A model generated the notes under the pieces. It ran no database searches. It was not told the DNA's origin and was given only the letters and a program-made list of their open reading frames with translations. The translations under genes and the position numbers were made by a program. From the NCBI GenBank assembly GCA_029882335.1, contig JAOUKW010000101.1:1-11570 (forward strand): a stretch of DNA of 11,570 bases, in the 5' to 3' direction. Every line of letters begins with the position of its first letter. Positions within the stretch are counted from its first letter, which is position 1. Origin of the DNA: Candidatus Heimdallarchaeota archaeon (GTDB taxonomy: Archaea > Asgardarchaeota > Heimdallarchaeia > Heimdallarchaeales > Kariarchaeaceae). Of this stretch, positions 1 to 7,194 are shown in pieces.

Positions 1-28
1 AAAAATATAGGAAAATATAGGTCTATAA

Positions 29-319
29 TTATATAATTCTAAATAAATTGTAATAATTTTGTAGAATGGGACGCGAATTCCAATCATCAATAATCCCAAA
101 ATGTAATAAAAATGAATACATATTAATGGTATTATTATCGACTTGATATGTGGTAAATACCTATAGTGAAATTCTAGGGAATTTGTTATTGTATTTTTCA
201 TAATAATCACCAACTAAATTATCAAAATAAGGGATGTGGACAAACTTTGCTAATCTTTGATATTTATAAATATTATCTCCTTCATTATCTCCGTTAATAA
301 TTATATTAGTCCCTATTAT
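29..319 (-). pseudogene. Decayed coding remnant of unknown family with an in-frame TAG
   Basis: On the minus strand one frame reads like protein for about 97 codons, from just after a TAA at 320-322 to a TAA at 29-31, broken only by a TAG at 161-163. Before the TAG the translation includes NGDNEGDNIYKYQRLAKFVH and YYEKYNNKFPRISL. After it, the same frame continues through HFGIIDDWNSRPILQNYYNL. Codons favour purine in position 1 and A/T in position 3, as in the real genes here. There is no ATG, GTG or TTG in the first segment, and the region upstream (320-585) is full of stops, so the 5' part seems lost. I do not recognise the family. TAG ends several intact genes in this window, so I read it as a nonsense mutation, not a recoded codon. 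A chance open frame in A+T-rich DNA is possible. Confidence 0.35.
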
Positions 320-585
320 TTAATTTATGAGTATCCAAATTATTTATTTTTAGATATATCGATAAATAAACAATAAGACTATATTTTACTCATCTTACTT
401 ATTTTCAGTTAACTACTATGAATATTTATAATATAATTTCTATTATTAAACTTCAGAAAATATGATTTATAAAACGCGATGGATTACAATACAAATTACA
501 GAAAATAATTTGAAAAACATTACTGAAAACGTTGTATTTGGAAAATGTGCATAGGTATTTTGAGGTAATTAAAGGTTGTATATTA
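320..585. other. Intergenic region, no gene seen
   Basis: This A+T-rich stretch lies between the left-edge remnant and the 3' end of the PPC-repeat gene. All six frames are broken by frequent stops, and I see no RNA gene, strong hairpin or repeat. It may contain the lost upstream part of the remnant at 29-319, too decayed to read. Confidence 0.5.
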
Positions 586-2118
586 TTATTTGTGAGTTAT
601 TTTTATTTTCCTAATTAAGATTATTACAGCAAACATCTGTAAGATGAATATGTAGGGGAAAGGAACTGGTAAGTTGAAACCATCTTCTTCAGCGGGGATT
701 GGTTGTTGTTCATATTGGGTAGTGTTATCTGTTATTGGTGTAATGTCCTGTAATGCAAGTATGTAAACGAAGGGATATGCAGTTGAATCAGATGTAACCA
801 ATCTAATAATGTATTTACTATGACCTGTAATAATAAGACTATTAGAATCGGTTGTACTTGCTATATTATCAATAAGGTTCAAATTACTATCAAACACCTG
901 AAGATCAAGATGGCTCTCTGTATGATAAATTGACAAATTATATACTGAATTCTCATTGGTGGTTAAGTTAAACCAATTAACATTATTGCTGCTATCTAGT
1001 TCACCATTGTAATACCCAGGATTGATATTCTCTGCACTGGCAATTCCTAATCTTTTTTCACCAATAAATTCTTCAACACTTATAGTATAAGGTGCTGGTA
1101 ATGATACAAATTCAGTTGCAAATACACCAATTACATATTTTTCCTGATCTTTCAATATAACAGACTTTTCAGTTGAAAAAGTAGAGTTTATAGTCAAAAT
1201 AGTTCCATCTTCACTGTAACTAACTAAATAAAGGTAATCTGAATTTGGAATATGTAAATTTACCTTATACATACGATACTGAATTCCAGTAAAATTATAC
1301 CAGTAAGACTGATATATACTTTCGAAAGAATGAGAATGATCATTACCAATTGTTAATGGAGTCGCGGATGCAATTCCTTCTCCAGGTGCCCCAATTATTT
1401 CGGTAACTCTTAAGGTGTACTCCGCAGGAAATACCATGAATTCAGTAGCAATTACTTTAACAATATAATTTCGATAACCATAGAGTACTAAAAATTTGCT
1501 AGTTGAAAAATCGGTTTTTTGCCATAGTAACCTGCCATCTGGATTGTATACATGAAAATATAGATAATCCCCACCAGGTACATCAAGTGTTAAATTATAT
1601 TTTCTTATTCTGTGCCCTGAAAAATTATAGGTATGAGACTGAGATATGCTAGTAAATGATTCGGTATAATCTGTATTTATTACTATATTCTCTGCAGTTG
1701 CAATTCCTTCTTTTGGACCGAGAATCTCTTCTGATACAGTTAGTGTATACGGTGCAGGTGGAACAATAAATTCAGACCCTACTACTCTGATTATATATTT
1801 ATCATATCCTGTTTTAATCAAAAATTTCGATAAAGCTGATGTAGTATTCGCCTGTATTAAGACATTTAGATTTGTATAAATTGCTAAATTAATATAATCA
1901 TTATTTGGTACATCTAAAGTAAATCGGTAAGTTCGCAATGGATGAGCAGTGAAATTATAATAATGTATTTCTGAACTACTGGAAATACTTCCACCGTATG
2001 ACCCTGTTCCTATTTCTTGAGCCGTTGCAATTGATGTTCCTCCTGTTGATTCAAGTTGCAAAGGTATCTGAAATAAAAGAAATATTACCATTAAACATGT
2101 GATATATTTAATTCTCAT
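586..2118 (-). CDS. Secreted, C-terminally anchored surface protein with four PPC-like repeats
   Basis: This is a 510-residue cell-surface protein. Residues 1 to about 22 are a Sec signal peptide (MRIKYIT, then a hydrophobic core). The rest is four repeats starting near residues 29, 138, 248 and 358; the last three GIA(T/S)A starts are spaced exactly 110 residues apart. Each repeat runs GIA-A-x-x-I, a W/Y-x-NFT strand, Y-x-(L/F)-x-(L/I) then a D-Y-L strand, a loop, a KY-I-V strand and Y-T-L-x-V at the end. This is the pattern of the bacterial pre-peptidase C-terminal (PPC) domain, a calcium-binding jelly-roll-like sandwich found in secreted proteins. No peptidase or other catalytic domain is present, so an adhesive or structural envelope role is inferred. 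Repeat 4 is the most diverged. A short acidic/polar linker (about 461-480) leads to one membrane helix (about 484-503) and a basic tail ending RKIKITHK. Many N-x-S/T sites suggest N-glycosylation. The gene is divergent from 2568. Confidence 0.85.
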   Translation of the reverse strand: MRIKYITCLMVIFLLFQIPLQLESTGGTSIATAQEIGTGSYGGSISSSSEIHYYNFTAHPLRTYRFTLDVPNNDYINLAIYTNLNVLIQANTTSALSKFLIKTGYDKYIIRVVGSEFIVPPAPYTLTVSEEILGPKEGIATAENIVINTDYTESFTSISQSHTYNFSGHRIRKYNLTLDVPGGDYLYFHVYNPDGRLLWQKTDFSTSKFLVLYGYRNYIVKVIATEFMVFPAEYTLRVTEIIGAPGEGIASATPLTIGNDHSHSFESIYQSYWYNFTGIQYRMYKVNLHIPNSDYLYLVSYSEDGTILTINSTFSTEKSVILKDQEKYVIGVFATEFVSLPAPYTISVEEFIGEKRLGIASAENINPGYYNGELDSSNNVNWFNLTTNENSVYNLSIYHTESHLDLQVFDSNLNLIDNIASTTDSNSLIITGHSKYIIRLVTSDSTAYPFVYILALQDITPITDNTTQYEQQPIPAEEDGFNLPVPFPYIFILQMFAVIILIRKIKITHK

Positions 2119-2149
2119 TAAATTATTATATTTATTTAGAAATTTAAAT

Positions 2150-2158
2150 GTTTATAAT
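2150..2158 (-). promoter_or_regulatory. Possible TATA box for the PPC-repeat gene
   Basis: Read on the minus strand, this is a TTATAAAC-like element centred about 36 bases before the ATG at 2118. At the usual archaeal spacing of about 25 bases, transcription would start near 2128 and leave a leader of about 10 bases. No Shine-Dalgarno site is visible before the ATG, which fits a very short or absent leader. Other A/T-rich sites occur nearby, so this choice is tentative. Confidence 0.3.
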
Positions 2159-2222
2159 TTCAATAGGATTTTATTAATCATTATCAACTAGTATAAATAA
2201 AAATCCTTCTACATTTAGATTA

Positions 2223-2249
2223 TAGTATTGATAATATTCGTCAATACTA
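2223..2249. repeat. Inverted repeat, 9-bp perfect arms, 9-base spacer
   Basis: TAGTATTGA at 2223-2231 is the exact reverse complement of TCAATACTA at 2241-2249. It lies about 105 bases upstream of the leftward ATG and about 200 bases upstream of the predicted rightward TATA box. It could be a dyad operator for a dimeric regulator, or chance in A+T-rich DNA. Confidence 0.4.
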
Positions 2250-2419
2250 ATTGTACTAGAATTTGATTACAAAGATATTAATTAACAAACAATTTTTCAA
2301 TTTATATAAGTTTGTGAAAATTGATTACACCATATTTATGTAGTTAAAAATTTTCTGTGTGGTTTTGTCCAACTATGTATCTCTGAAATTAGAATTTGAT
2401 TTGATTGAAATTCATTATA

Positions 2420-2434
2420 CGAAAAATTTATATA
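2420..2434 (+). promoter_or_regulatory. BRE plus TATA box for the 2568-4769 operon
   Basis: TTTATATA at 2427-2434 matches the archaeal TATA consensus and is directly preceded by CGAAAAA (2420-2426), which resembles the purine/A-rich TFB recognition element. Standard spacing puts the transcription start near 2456-2458, giving a leader of about 110 bases before the ATG at 2568. A long leader agrees with the Shine-Dalgarno site seen there. Confidence 0.6.
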
Positions 2435-2437
2435 TGA

Positions 2438-2458
2438 ATCAATTCTACATTAATTGAT
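2438..2458. promoter_or_regulatory. Small dyad between TATA box and predicted start site (operator candidate)
   Basis: ATCAATT (2438-2444) and AATTGAT (2452-2458) form a 7-bp inverted repeat with a 7-base spacer. It begins four bases after the TATA box and reaches the predicted transcription start. Repressors often block archaeal initiation complexes at this position, so this is an operator candidate, but the arms are short. Confidence 0.3.
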
Positions 2459-2567
2459 CTTAATGTATTTGATTGAGTTATTTCAGTTAATAATGTGTTT
2501 AGCACAAAAATTGAAAATACATTAGAAATCATGCAATTCTGAAAATCAATAAAAAAGGAGAGTAAGA

Positions 2568-3620
2568 ATGAAATTATCTAATAAAACACATAAAAGAAAA
2601 ATCAGTACGTTAAGTTTGATTATTCTGTTAACTGCTCTATTTAATCCAGCATCTGCAATAGATGGTGAATATTATTCAACAGGAATTTTCATTTTTAATT
2701 TTCAAAATTCAAATCCAAGTTTTATTGCTGGTTGTACTAATGAGAGTGCCTCATTTTTTACTACTGCCATTAATTGGAATAAAATAATAGAATTTGATGA
2801 TTCACTTAATAATAATTTAATTTATGATCCCAATGATACTAAATTAGGAGAAATTAATATTGACGATATTACCTTCTCCTCCAATGTTTCAAATATTATG
2901 TCAGGATCAAATGAAGGTGTTAAATATCAATTTATAGGAGAATCTCCGAATAGTATTGAATTGAATGCGGATATTCGTTTTGAATACTTCCACTATGAGG
3001 ATGATGAACCTATCGATTATGGAGACAATGATTTTATTCTTAAAGCAGGATATTTAAAATCAAATTTCTTTTTGGAAAATTTTTCTCCTGATACTTCCAC
3101 TAGTATGATTTTTGTAGAAAAAGAATTGCAAGTAAATTTAACGGATACTTTATTTACAGGAGATGAAGACATTGGTATATCGCCAACCACAAATAATGCA
3201 TTCATTAATGTTAGTTTAACAGAGCCTGATAGTGATTATATGGGAATTGTTCAATTATTCAGTCCATTAACTGTAAAAATAGATGAAAGTTTTACAAATA
3301 TTACAATAAACCTAATAAAAACCAGTTCATTTCCAAATTTAAAAATCCTTATACAATATAATTTTCCACATATTAATACTGATTTATTTTATGACAATGG
3401 TCTTATTGTAAATTGGATTAAGGAGGCTGCTTGCTTTTGGTGTTATTTCAATCTGAATGATTTGAAGGACGATAGTGAATGTCTTGCTGGGGAACCAAGT
3501 AGTAGTTCGTCTAGTTCTTCTAGTGAGGAAGAAGGAGTTTTTCCGATACTTCCGTTTCTTTTCGCTTTGATAATGATTTCACTATTTGTTTTCATTAGGA
3601 AATTAAAAATAAATTACTAA
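2568..3620 (+). CDS. Secreted protein of unknown fold with Ser-rich stalk and C-terminal membrane anchor
   Basis: This 350-residue envelope protein is of no family I recognise. A signal peptide covers residues 1-30: a basic start (MKLSNKTHKRK), a hydrophobic core and likely cleavage after Ala-Ser-Ala. Residues 31 to about 305 are an acidic, Asn-rich, probably beta-stranded outer domain with several N-x-S/T sites. It has four cysteines: C56, and C289, C292 and C305 close to the membrane, including a C-x-x-C, which may form disulfides or bind a ligand. A nine-serine run followed by Glu-Glu-Glu (about 311-322) forms a stalk before one transmembrane helix (about 324-343) and a basic RKLKINY tail. 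That tail resembles the end of the 586-2118 protein, suggesting a shared anchoring or sorting route. The start is set by GGAG at 2557-2560, seven bases before the ATG. It is first in an operon, with the next gene 18 bases downstream. Confidence 0.8.
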   Translation: MKLSNKTHKRKISTLSLIILLTALFNPASAIDGEYYSTGIFIFNFQNSNPSFIAGCTNESASFFTTAINWNKIIEFDDSLNNNLIYDPNDTKLGEINIDDITFSSNVSNIMSGSNEGVKYQFIGESPNSIELNADIRFEYFHYEDDEPIDYGDNDFILKAGYLKSNFFLENFSPDTSTSMIFVEKELQVNLTDTLFTGDEDIGISPTTNNAFINVSLTEPDSDYMGIVQLFSPLTVKIDESFTNITINLIKTSSFPNLKILIQYNFPHINTDLFYDNGLIVNWIKEAACFWCYFNLNDLKDDSECLAGEPSSSSSSSSSEEEGVFPILPFLFALIMISLFVFIRKLKINY

Positions 3621-3625
3621 CCCTC

Positions 3626-3631
3626 AAGGGG
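3626..3631 (+). promoter_or_regulatory. Shine-Dalgarno site for the five-helix membrane protein
   Basis: AAGGGG lies seven bases before the ATG at 3639, inside the 18-base gap after the stop codon of the upstream gene. It fixes this start and supports co-transcription from the promoter at 2420-2434. Confidence 0.55.
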
Positions 3632-3638
3632 AATATCA

Positions 3639-4769
3639 ATGAGTACAAATTCTTTATCAAATTGTAAAAATTGTTTAGATATACCAAATAATAAGGTTGA
3701 AATTAGCCATTGGTATAATATATATAAGAGAACAACTGGTGTTTGTGAAAATGATCCTAAAAATACAGAAGTGGATGAACAAACTGTAAAAATAGAAAAT
3801 ACTTCGGAAAATTCCCTAGATGGTGGAAGCCTTTTTGATTTTCTCAAGATACTAAGAAATGATATATCATGGTATTCAATTATTAAATTAATCTTTATTT
3901 TGGTTTGCTTATGGCTAACTTATCGATTCATAATAATTAATATTGAAACTATAAAGAACTTTCCCATTAATGATAGTACACAACCAACAATAAAATGGTA
4001 TGATGTGGAATTCCCTTATAATGATGATCTACTTTTTATTATAATAGTTGGACTATTTTCATTACCAACTATATTATTTTTATATGGTATTGGACCAATT
4101 ACAGATTGGATTTCATCATTACGACCTTCAGAGATTCCATCATATTTTTTGAATAGTATTCTAAAACGCAATTATTCTGTCCAAATAGATATAAAAATAA
4201 AAAGCAAGAAAGACGAGAAATACTACTTGAATCGATTTTGTTTGGATTGGAATACTACAATCAGTGAGTTATTTTATGTACCATTTCGTCATAAAATGAT
4301 ATTTTGGGCTGGTTTTTATTTTATTTCTTTTTTAGTTGTTATCTTTACTTATCAATGGAAAATCGGGTTACTAGAAAATGATTGGTTAGAAGTAATTGTG
4401 ATTGTAATATTAATATCAATGGTAGTTTTTATTTTTGTTAAAGATCCTGTTTATCATGTAGTTCCTAAATTTCTAGCATTTAGAAAAGTAAAAAAATATA
4501 TTTTGAAAAAATTAAAGACAGAAATGTTTTGCTTGGTGAAATCAATTAAAAACACAGAAGGACAAAATAGTGAATTAATCTCACGATACTATGAACTATA
4601 TGAATTCTATAAAAAGTTCAATATTAAAAGAACACCATATTATGAAGGTAAATTTACACTTTATTCAAATTTGCTTTTGGGATTAATTCTTCCTATGTTG
4701 GCTGCATTGGGAATTGCTCAATGGTTATCACCACTTTTAAGAATCCTTTCTAGGGCAATTTCAGGTTAG
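3639..4769 (+). CDS. Polytopic membrane protein, about five helices, with a Cys/His-bearing N-terminal region
   Basis: This 376-residue membrane protein is of no family I recognise. The hydrophilic N-terminus (1-75) contains C9-x-x-C12, H24 and C36, which could bind a metal but is not a clear zinc ribbon. Hydrophobic segments lie near 80-102, 130-152, 219-238, 249-268 and 341-363. Between helices 2 and 3 is a basic loop of about 65 residues (SKKDEKYYLNRF region), and between helices 4 and 5 a basic, helix-prone loop of about 70 residues (FRKVKKYILKKLKTEM onward). Both may be cytoplasmic by the positive-inside rule, although that does not sit easily with simple alternation. No transporter signature, ATPase motif or catalytic motif is visible. 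It has no signal peptide. Its place 18 bases after a secreted, anchored protein suggests the two work together, for example as receptor and membrane partner, but this is inference from context only. Confidence 0.8.
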   Translation: MSTNSLSNCKNCLDIPNNKVEISHWYNIYKRTTGVCENDPKNTEVDEQTVKIENTSENSLDGGSLFDFLKILRNDISWYSIIKLIFILVCLWLTYRFIIINIETIKNFPINDSTQPTIKWYDVEFPYNDDLLFIIIVGLFSLPTILFLYGIGPITDWISSLRPSEIPSYFLNSILKRNYSVQIDIKIKSKKDEKYYLNRFCLDWNTTISELFYVPFRHKMIFWAGFYFISFLVVIFTYQWKIGLLENDWLEVIVIVILISMVVFIFVKDPVYHVVPKFLAFRKVKKYILKKLKTEMFCLVKSIKNTEGQNSELISRYYELYEFYKKFNIKRTPYYEGKFTLYSNLLLGLILPMLAALGIAQWLSPLLRILSRAISG

Positions 4770-5303
4770 TTATTATCTTTAATTTTTCAGAAATTACATT
4801 AAATATCAATATATCTCCATTTAGCTATGTTTTCAATTAATTACATTAAATATCAATATATCTCCATTTAGCTATGTTTTCAATTAATTACACCTATTTA
4901 TTCAGTTAATTCAAATTCAACCTTTCTACTATAATTGAACTTTTCTTTCCTTATTATTTTTCATTTTCAGTCTTAAAAGATATTTGAAATTATTCCTTTA
5001 TATGATAATCAGTTTATTATTATTTTGAATGAAAATTTTGGATTAGGCCTCTACCCACAAACTTTAATCACAATTATCTATTTTTGAAATGTATTATTTG
5101 CATAATGAGAAGGAAATCTGAATAGAATTCAATTTACTATTTTCATAACACCAATTAATCATAACTTGAAGCTGCTTTTAAATCTTAAATTAAATCCATT
5201 TTTTGCCAACAATGCAGTTTTCAAAACAATGTTCTAAATTAATATGGTTAAATTCGATCATTTATTTGTAAATGTTTATTTTATTATTTATATTCATAAC
5301 TTT
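4770..5303. other. Intergenic region with a tandem duplication
   Basis: Over 500 A+T-rich bases lie between the operon end and the BspA-like gene. Stops interrupt all frames; the longest protein-like stretch I saw is about 20 codons on the minus strand near 5158-5220, too short to call. The clear structure is the 47-bp tandem repeat at 4792-4892. A weak TATA-like run (TAAATTAATA, 5234-5243) could serve the downstream gene. Confidence 0.5.
4792..4892. repeat. Perfect 47-bp tandem duplication (about 2.15 copies)
   Basis: Bases 4792-4838 are repeated without a mismatch at 4839-4885, and the first seven bases of a third copy follow (4886-4892). The unit starts AATTACATTAAATATCAA and includes CTCCATTTAGCTATG. 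It begins 23 bases after the stop codon of the membrane-protein gene. Complete identity in non-coding DNA points to a recent slippage or duplication event. There is no third full copy and no spacer, so it is not a CRISPR. Confidence 0.9.
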
Positions 5304-6905
5304 ATGAAGCATCGAGGTATATGTCTTGTAATTATAATATTGTTTTTCTCCAATGTTAGTCAGCAGACAAGTCAAACAACTGCAACGATAATACCTAAAT
5401 CCAATATAACAAACATTGAGATAACTTCAGATACATTTGTTACTAAATGGGATACTTCAAAATCAGGTGTTTCTGCATCCAATCAGATATCACTTCCACT
5501 AGAGTCAACAGGTAAGTATAACTTTATTGTCGATTGGGGAGATAACTCTACAAATACAATAACAACTTGGAATCAGGCAGAGACAAATCACACCTATGCC
5601 TCTGTAGGTGTTTATGACATATTGATCAACGGAAATTTAAGTGGTTGGAGTTTTGGTAACAGTGGTGATAAATTAAAAATCATCGAATTATCTCAATGGG
5701 GAAATATGAGTCTTGGTAATTCTGGATCTTATTTTTCAGGTGCTTCCAATATGGTATTAACAGCTACAGATGCTCCTGATCTCAGTGGTACTACAAATCT
5801 GGAGAGGGCTTTTAAAGATTGTTCATTGCTTGGAAGTACAGGCAATATGAATTTATGGAATGTATCCAGTGTCACAAAGATATGGGGGATTTTTCAAGGA
5901 GCTACTTCATTCAACCAACCCATTGGTAACTGGAATACATTAAGGATCACTGATATGAGTTTTATGTTTAAAGGAGCAACTTCATTCAACCAATCCATTG
6001 AAAACTTGAATATGTCTAGTGTCCATAGTATGTATTGGATGTTTCAAGATGCAACATCATTCAACCAACCAATAGGTAACTGGGATGTATCCAGTGTTCA
6101 GGATATGACAGCGATGTTTCAAGATGCAACATCATTCAACCAACCAATAGGCAACTGGGATGTATCCAGTGTTCAGGATATGACAGCGATGTTTCAAGAT
6201 GCAACATCATTCAACCAACCAATAGATAACTGGGATGTATCAAGCGTTCTGAATATGAATGATATGTTCAAGGATACTAGTTTAAGCCAAAATAATTATG
6301 ACGATTTACTGGCTAATTGGGGTCAGCTCTCCCTTCGTCCAAAAGTATATTTTCATGCAGGAAATTCAACTCCAACCAATTTTTATGCTAAACGTTACAT
6401 CATAGAAAATTTCAATTGGCATATCACTGATGGATACAGTGTGGATACTACAAATCCAATAATTAACTCACCAGCAGATATGACTATTGAAGAAGGAGAT
6501 AGGAATACAGTACTTCAATGGGAAGTTGGAGATAAATCTCCCAGTAGTTATAGTATTTCTATTAATGATGTAGAGGTGATATTCCTCCCATGGCAAAATG
6601 GAACGATTAGTTATTCACTCTCTGATTTGGAAATAGGAAGATTTACAATTACAATAACTCTCTATGATTTGGCAGTTAATAGAGCAAGTGATACAGTTAT
6701 TGTCTCGGTTACAAGCAGAGATTCGACATCCTCAGATAGTGATGTGATATCTTCAGATACAAAATTGACAGTTTCAGATAGAAGTTTGGAAGCTTCAGAT
6801 ATATTACCAGTATCAATAACCCATGGATATGTCTATACAGCAATGATATTTATCATAAGTAGAATAATATTATTGAATTATCGGAGTAAATCCCGGCTAG
6901 ATTAG
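5304..6905 (+). CDS. BspA-like (DUF285) surface protein with PKD-like and Ig-like domains and C-terminal anchor
   Basis: I chose the ATG at 5304 because it begins a classic signal peptide (MKHRG, then ICLVIIILFF). An in-frame ATG at 5244 would add 20 residues before it. Numbered from 5304 (533 residues): residues 72-117 are PKD-like (VDWGDNS, HTYASVGVYDI). Residues 166-325 are BspA-like repeats with a 25-residue period, FNQPIGNWDVSSVxxM and MFxxATS, with FNQ at 203, 228, 253, 278 and 303. The usual cap follows (NYDDLLANWG, FHAGNS, NWHITDGYSV). Residues 381-470 form an Ig-like domain (DTTNPIINSPADMTIEEG to ASDTVIVSV). A Ser/Asp linker, a membrane helix (about 510-525) and a basic tail end the protein. 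BspA-like repeats form leucine-rich-repeat-like solenoids used in surface binding. The ligand is unknown. The tail is duplicated at 9757-9939. Confidence 0.9.
   Translation: MKHRGICLVIIILFFSNVSQQTSQTTATIIPKSNITNIEITSDTFVTKWDTSKSGVSASNQISLPLESTGKYNFIVDWGDNSTNTITTWNQAETNHTYASVGVYDILINGNLSGWSFGNSGDKLKIIELSQWGNMSLGNSGSYFSGASNMVLTATDAPDLSGTTNLERAFKDCSLLGSTGNMNLWNVSSVTKIWGIFQGATSFNQPIGNWNTLRITDMSFMFKGATSFNQSIENLNMSSVHSMYWMFQDATSFNQPIGNWDVSSVQDMTAMFQDATSFNQPIGNWDVSSVQDMTAMFQDATSFNQPIDNWDVSSVLNMNDMFKDTSLSQNNYDDLLANWGQLSLRPKVYFHAGNSTPTNFYAKRYIIENFNWHITDGYSVDTTNPIINSPADMTIEEGDRNTVLQWEVGDKSPSSYSISINDVEVIFLPWQNGTISYSLSDLEIGRFTITITLYDLAVNRASDTVIVSVTSRDSTSSDSDVISSDTKLTVSDRSLEASDILPVSITHGYVYTAMIFIISRIILLNYRSKSRLD
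6041..6243 (+). repeat. 75-bp tandem repeats inside the BspA-like gene
   Basis: Units at 6041-6115 and 6116-6190 differ by one base (T at 6076 versus C at 6151). A third unit from 6191 matches well until about 6243. Each encodes one 25-residue BspA-like repeat, so the frame is kept. Older copies further upstream (around 5890-6040) are more diverged. This indicates recent in-frame duplication and a likely length-variable array. Confidence 0.9.
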
Positions 6906-7005
6906 ATAAGAAGACCAAAAAAGATCATGAGTAAGATATATTATTATTTGAATAACAACTATATGTAGAACAATTGATTTATCTAAAAAAACTTGTTGAC
7001 ATTAA

Positions 7006-7014
7006 TTTTTTTTT
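7006..7014 (+). terminator. T-run, possible archaeal terminator of the BspA-like gene
   Basis: Nine consecutive T residues lie about 100 bases after the stop codon at 6905. Archaeal RNA polymerase stops at such U-runs without needing a hairpin. A short inverted repeat (AGAGA at 7015-7019, TCTCT at 7025-7029) follows directly. No other signal competes for this role before the actin promoter. Confidence 0.4.
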
Positions 7015-7165
7015 AGAGAATTAATCTCTCGGAATTAGTACAATGATAAACTAGTTAAAAAGATAAAATTACTAAATTAGATAAATTATGGAAATAATTC
7101 TAAATAATAATCAAATTGTATATTAATTTATATTATGATATTTAACAAACTTAATAAAAATAAAG

Positions 7166-7173
7166 TTTAAATA
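7166..7173 (+). promoter_or_regulatory. TATA box for leaderless transcription of the actin family gene
   Basis: TTTAAATA is an exact match to the archaeal TATA consensus TTTAWATA, and its centre is about 25.5 bases before the ATG at 7195. That spacing puts the transcription start at or next to the start codon. No Shine-Dalgarno site is present, which fits a leaderless mRNA. Confidence 0.7.
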
Positions 7174-7194
7174 ACCATAAAATGATTATTATAT

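Larger units (their letters stand above)
2119..2567. other. Divergent intergenic promoter region
   Basis: These 449 bases separate two divergent surface-protein genes. I found no coding frame. The region holds a TATA-like site for the leftward gene, a strong TATA/BRE for the rightward operon, and two inverted repeats (2223-2249 and 2438-2458). It is the best place in the window to look for coordinated regulation of envelope genes. Confidence 0.6.

Noticed and set aside
161..163. TAG as a pyrrolysine codon
   Set aside because: TAG terminates several intact genes in the window and nothing linked to methylamine use or pyrrolysine is present.
3017..3205. Minus-strand open frame within the secreted-protein gene
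   Set aside because: It lies wholly opposite a well-supported gene with signal peptide, stalk and anchor, and has no motif of its own.
3617..3847. Minus-strand open frame opposite the start of the five-helix membrane gene
   Set aside because: The plus-strand gene has a Shine-Dalgarno site and operon spacing. The antisense product has no recognisable features.
4792..4892. CRISPR-like repeat
   Set aside because: The 47-bp units are directly adjacent with no spacers, there are only two full copies, and no cas gene is near.
5244..5303. Upstream ATG as start of the BspA-like gene
   Set aside because: It would place 20 residues before a clear signal peptide with a basic start. The ATG at 5304 fits export better, though 5244 cannot be excluded.
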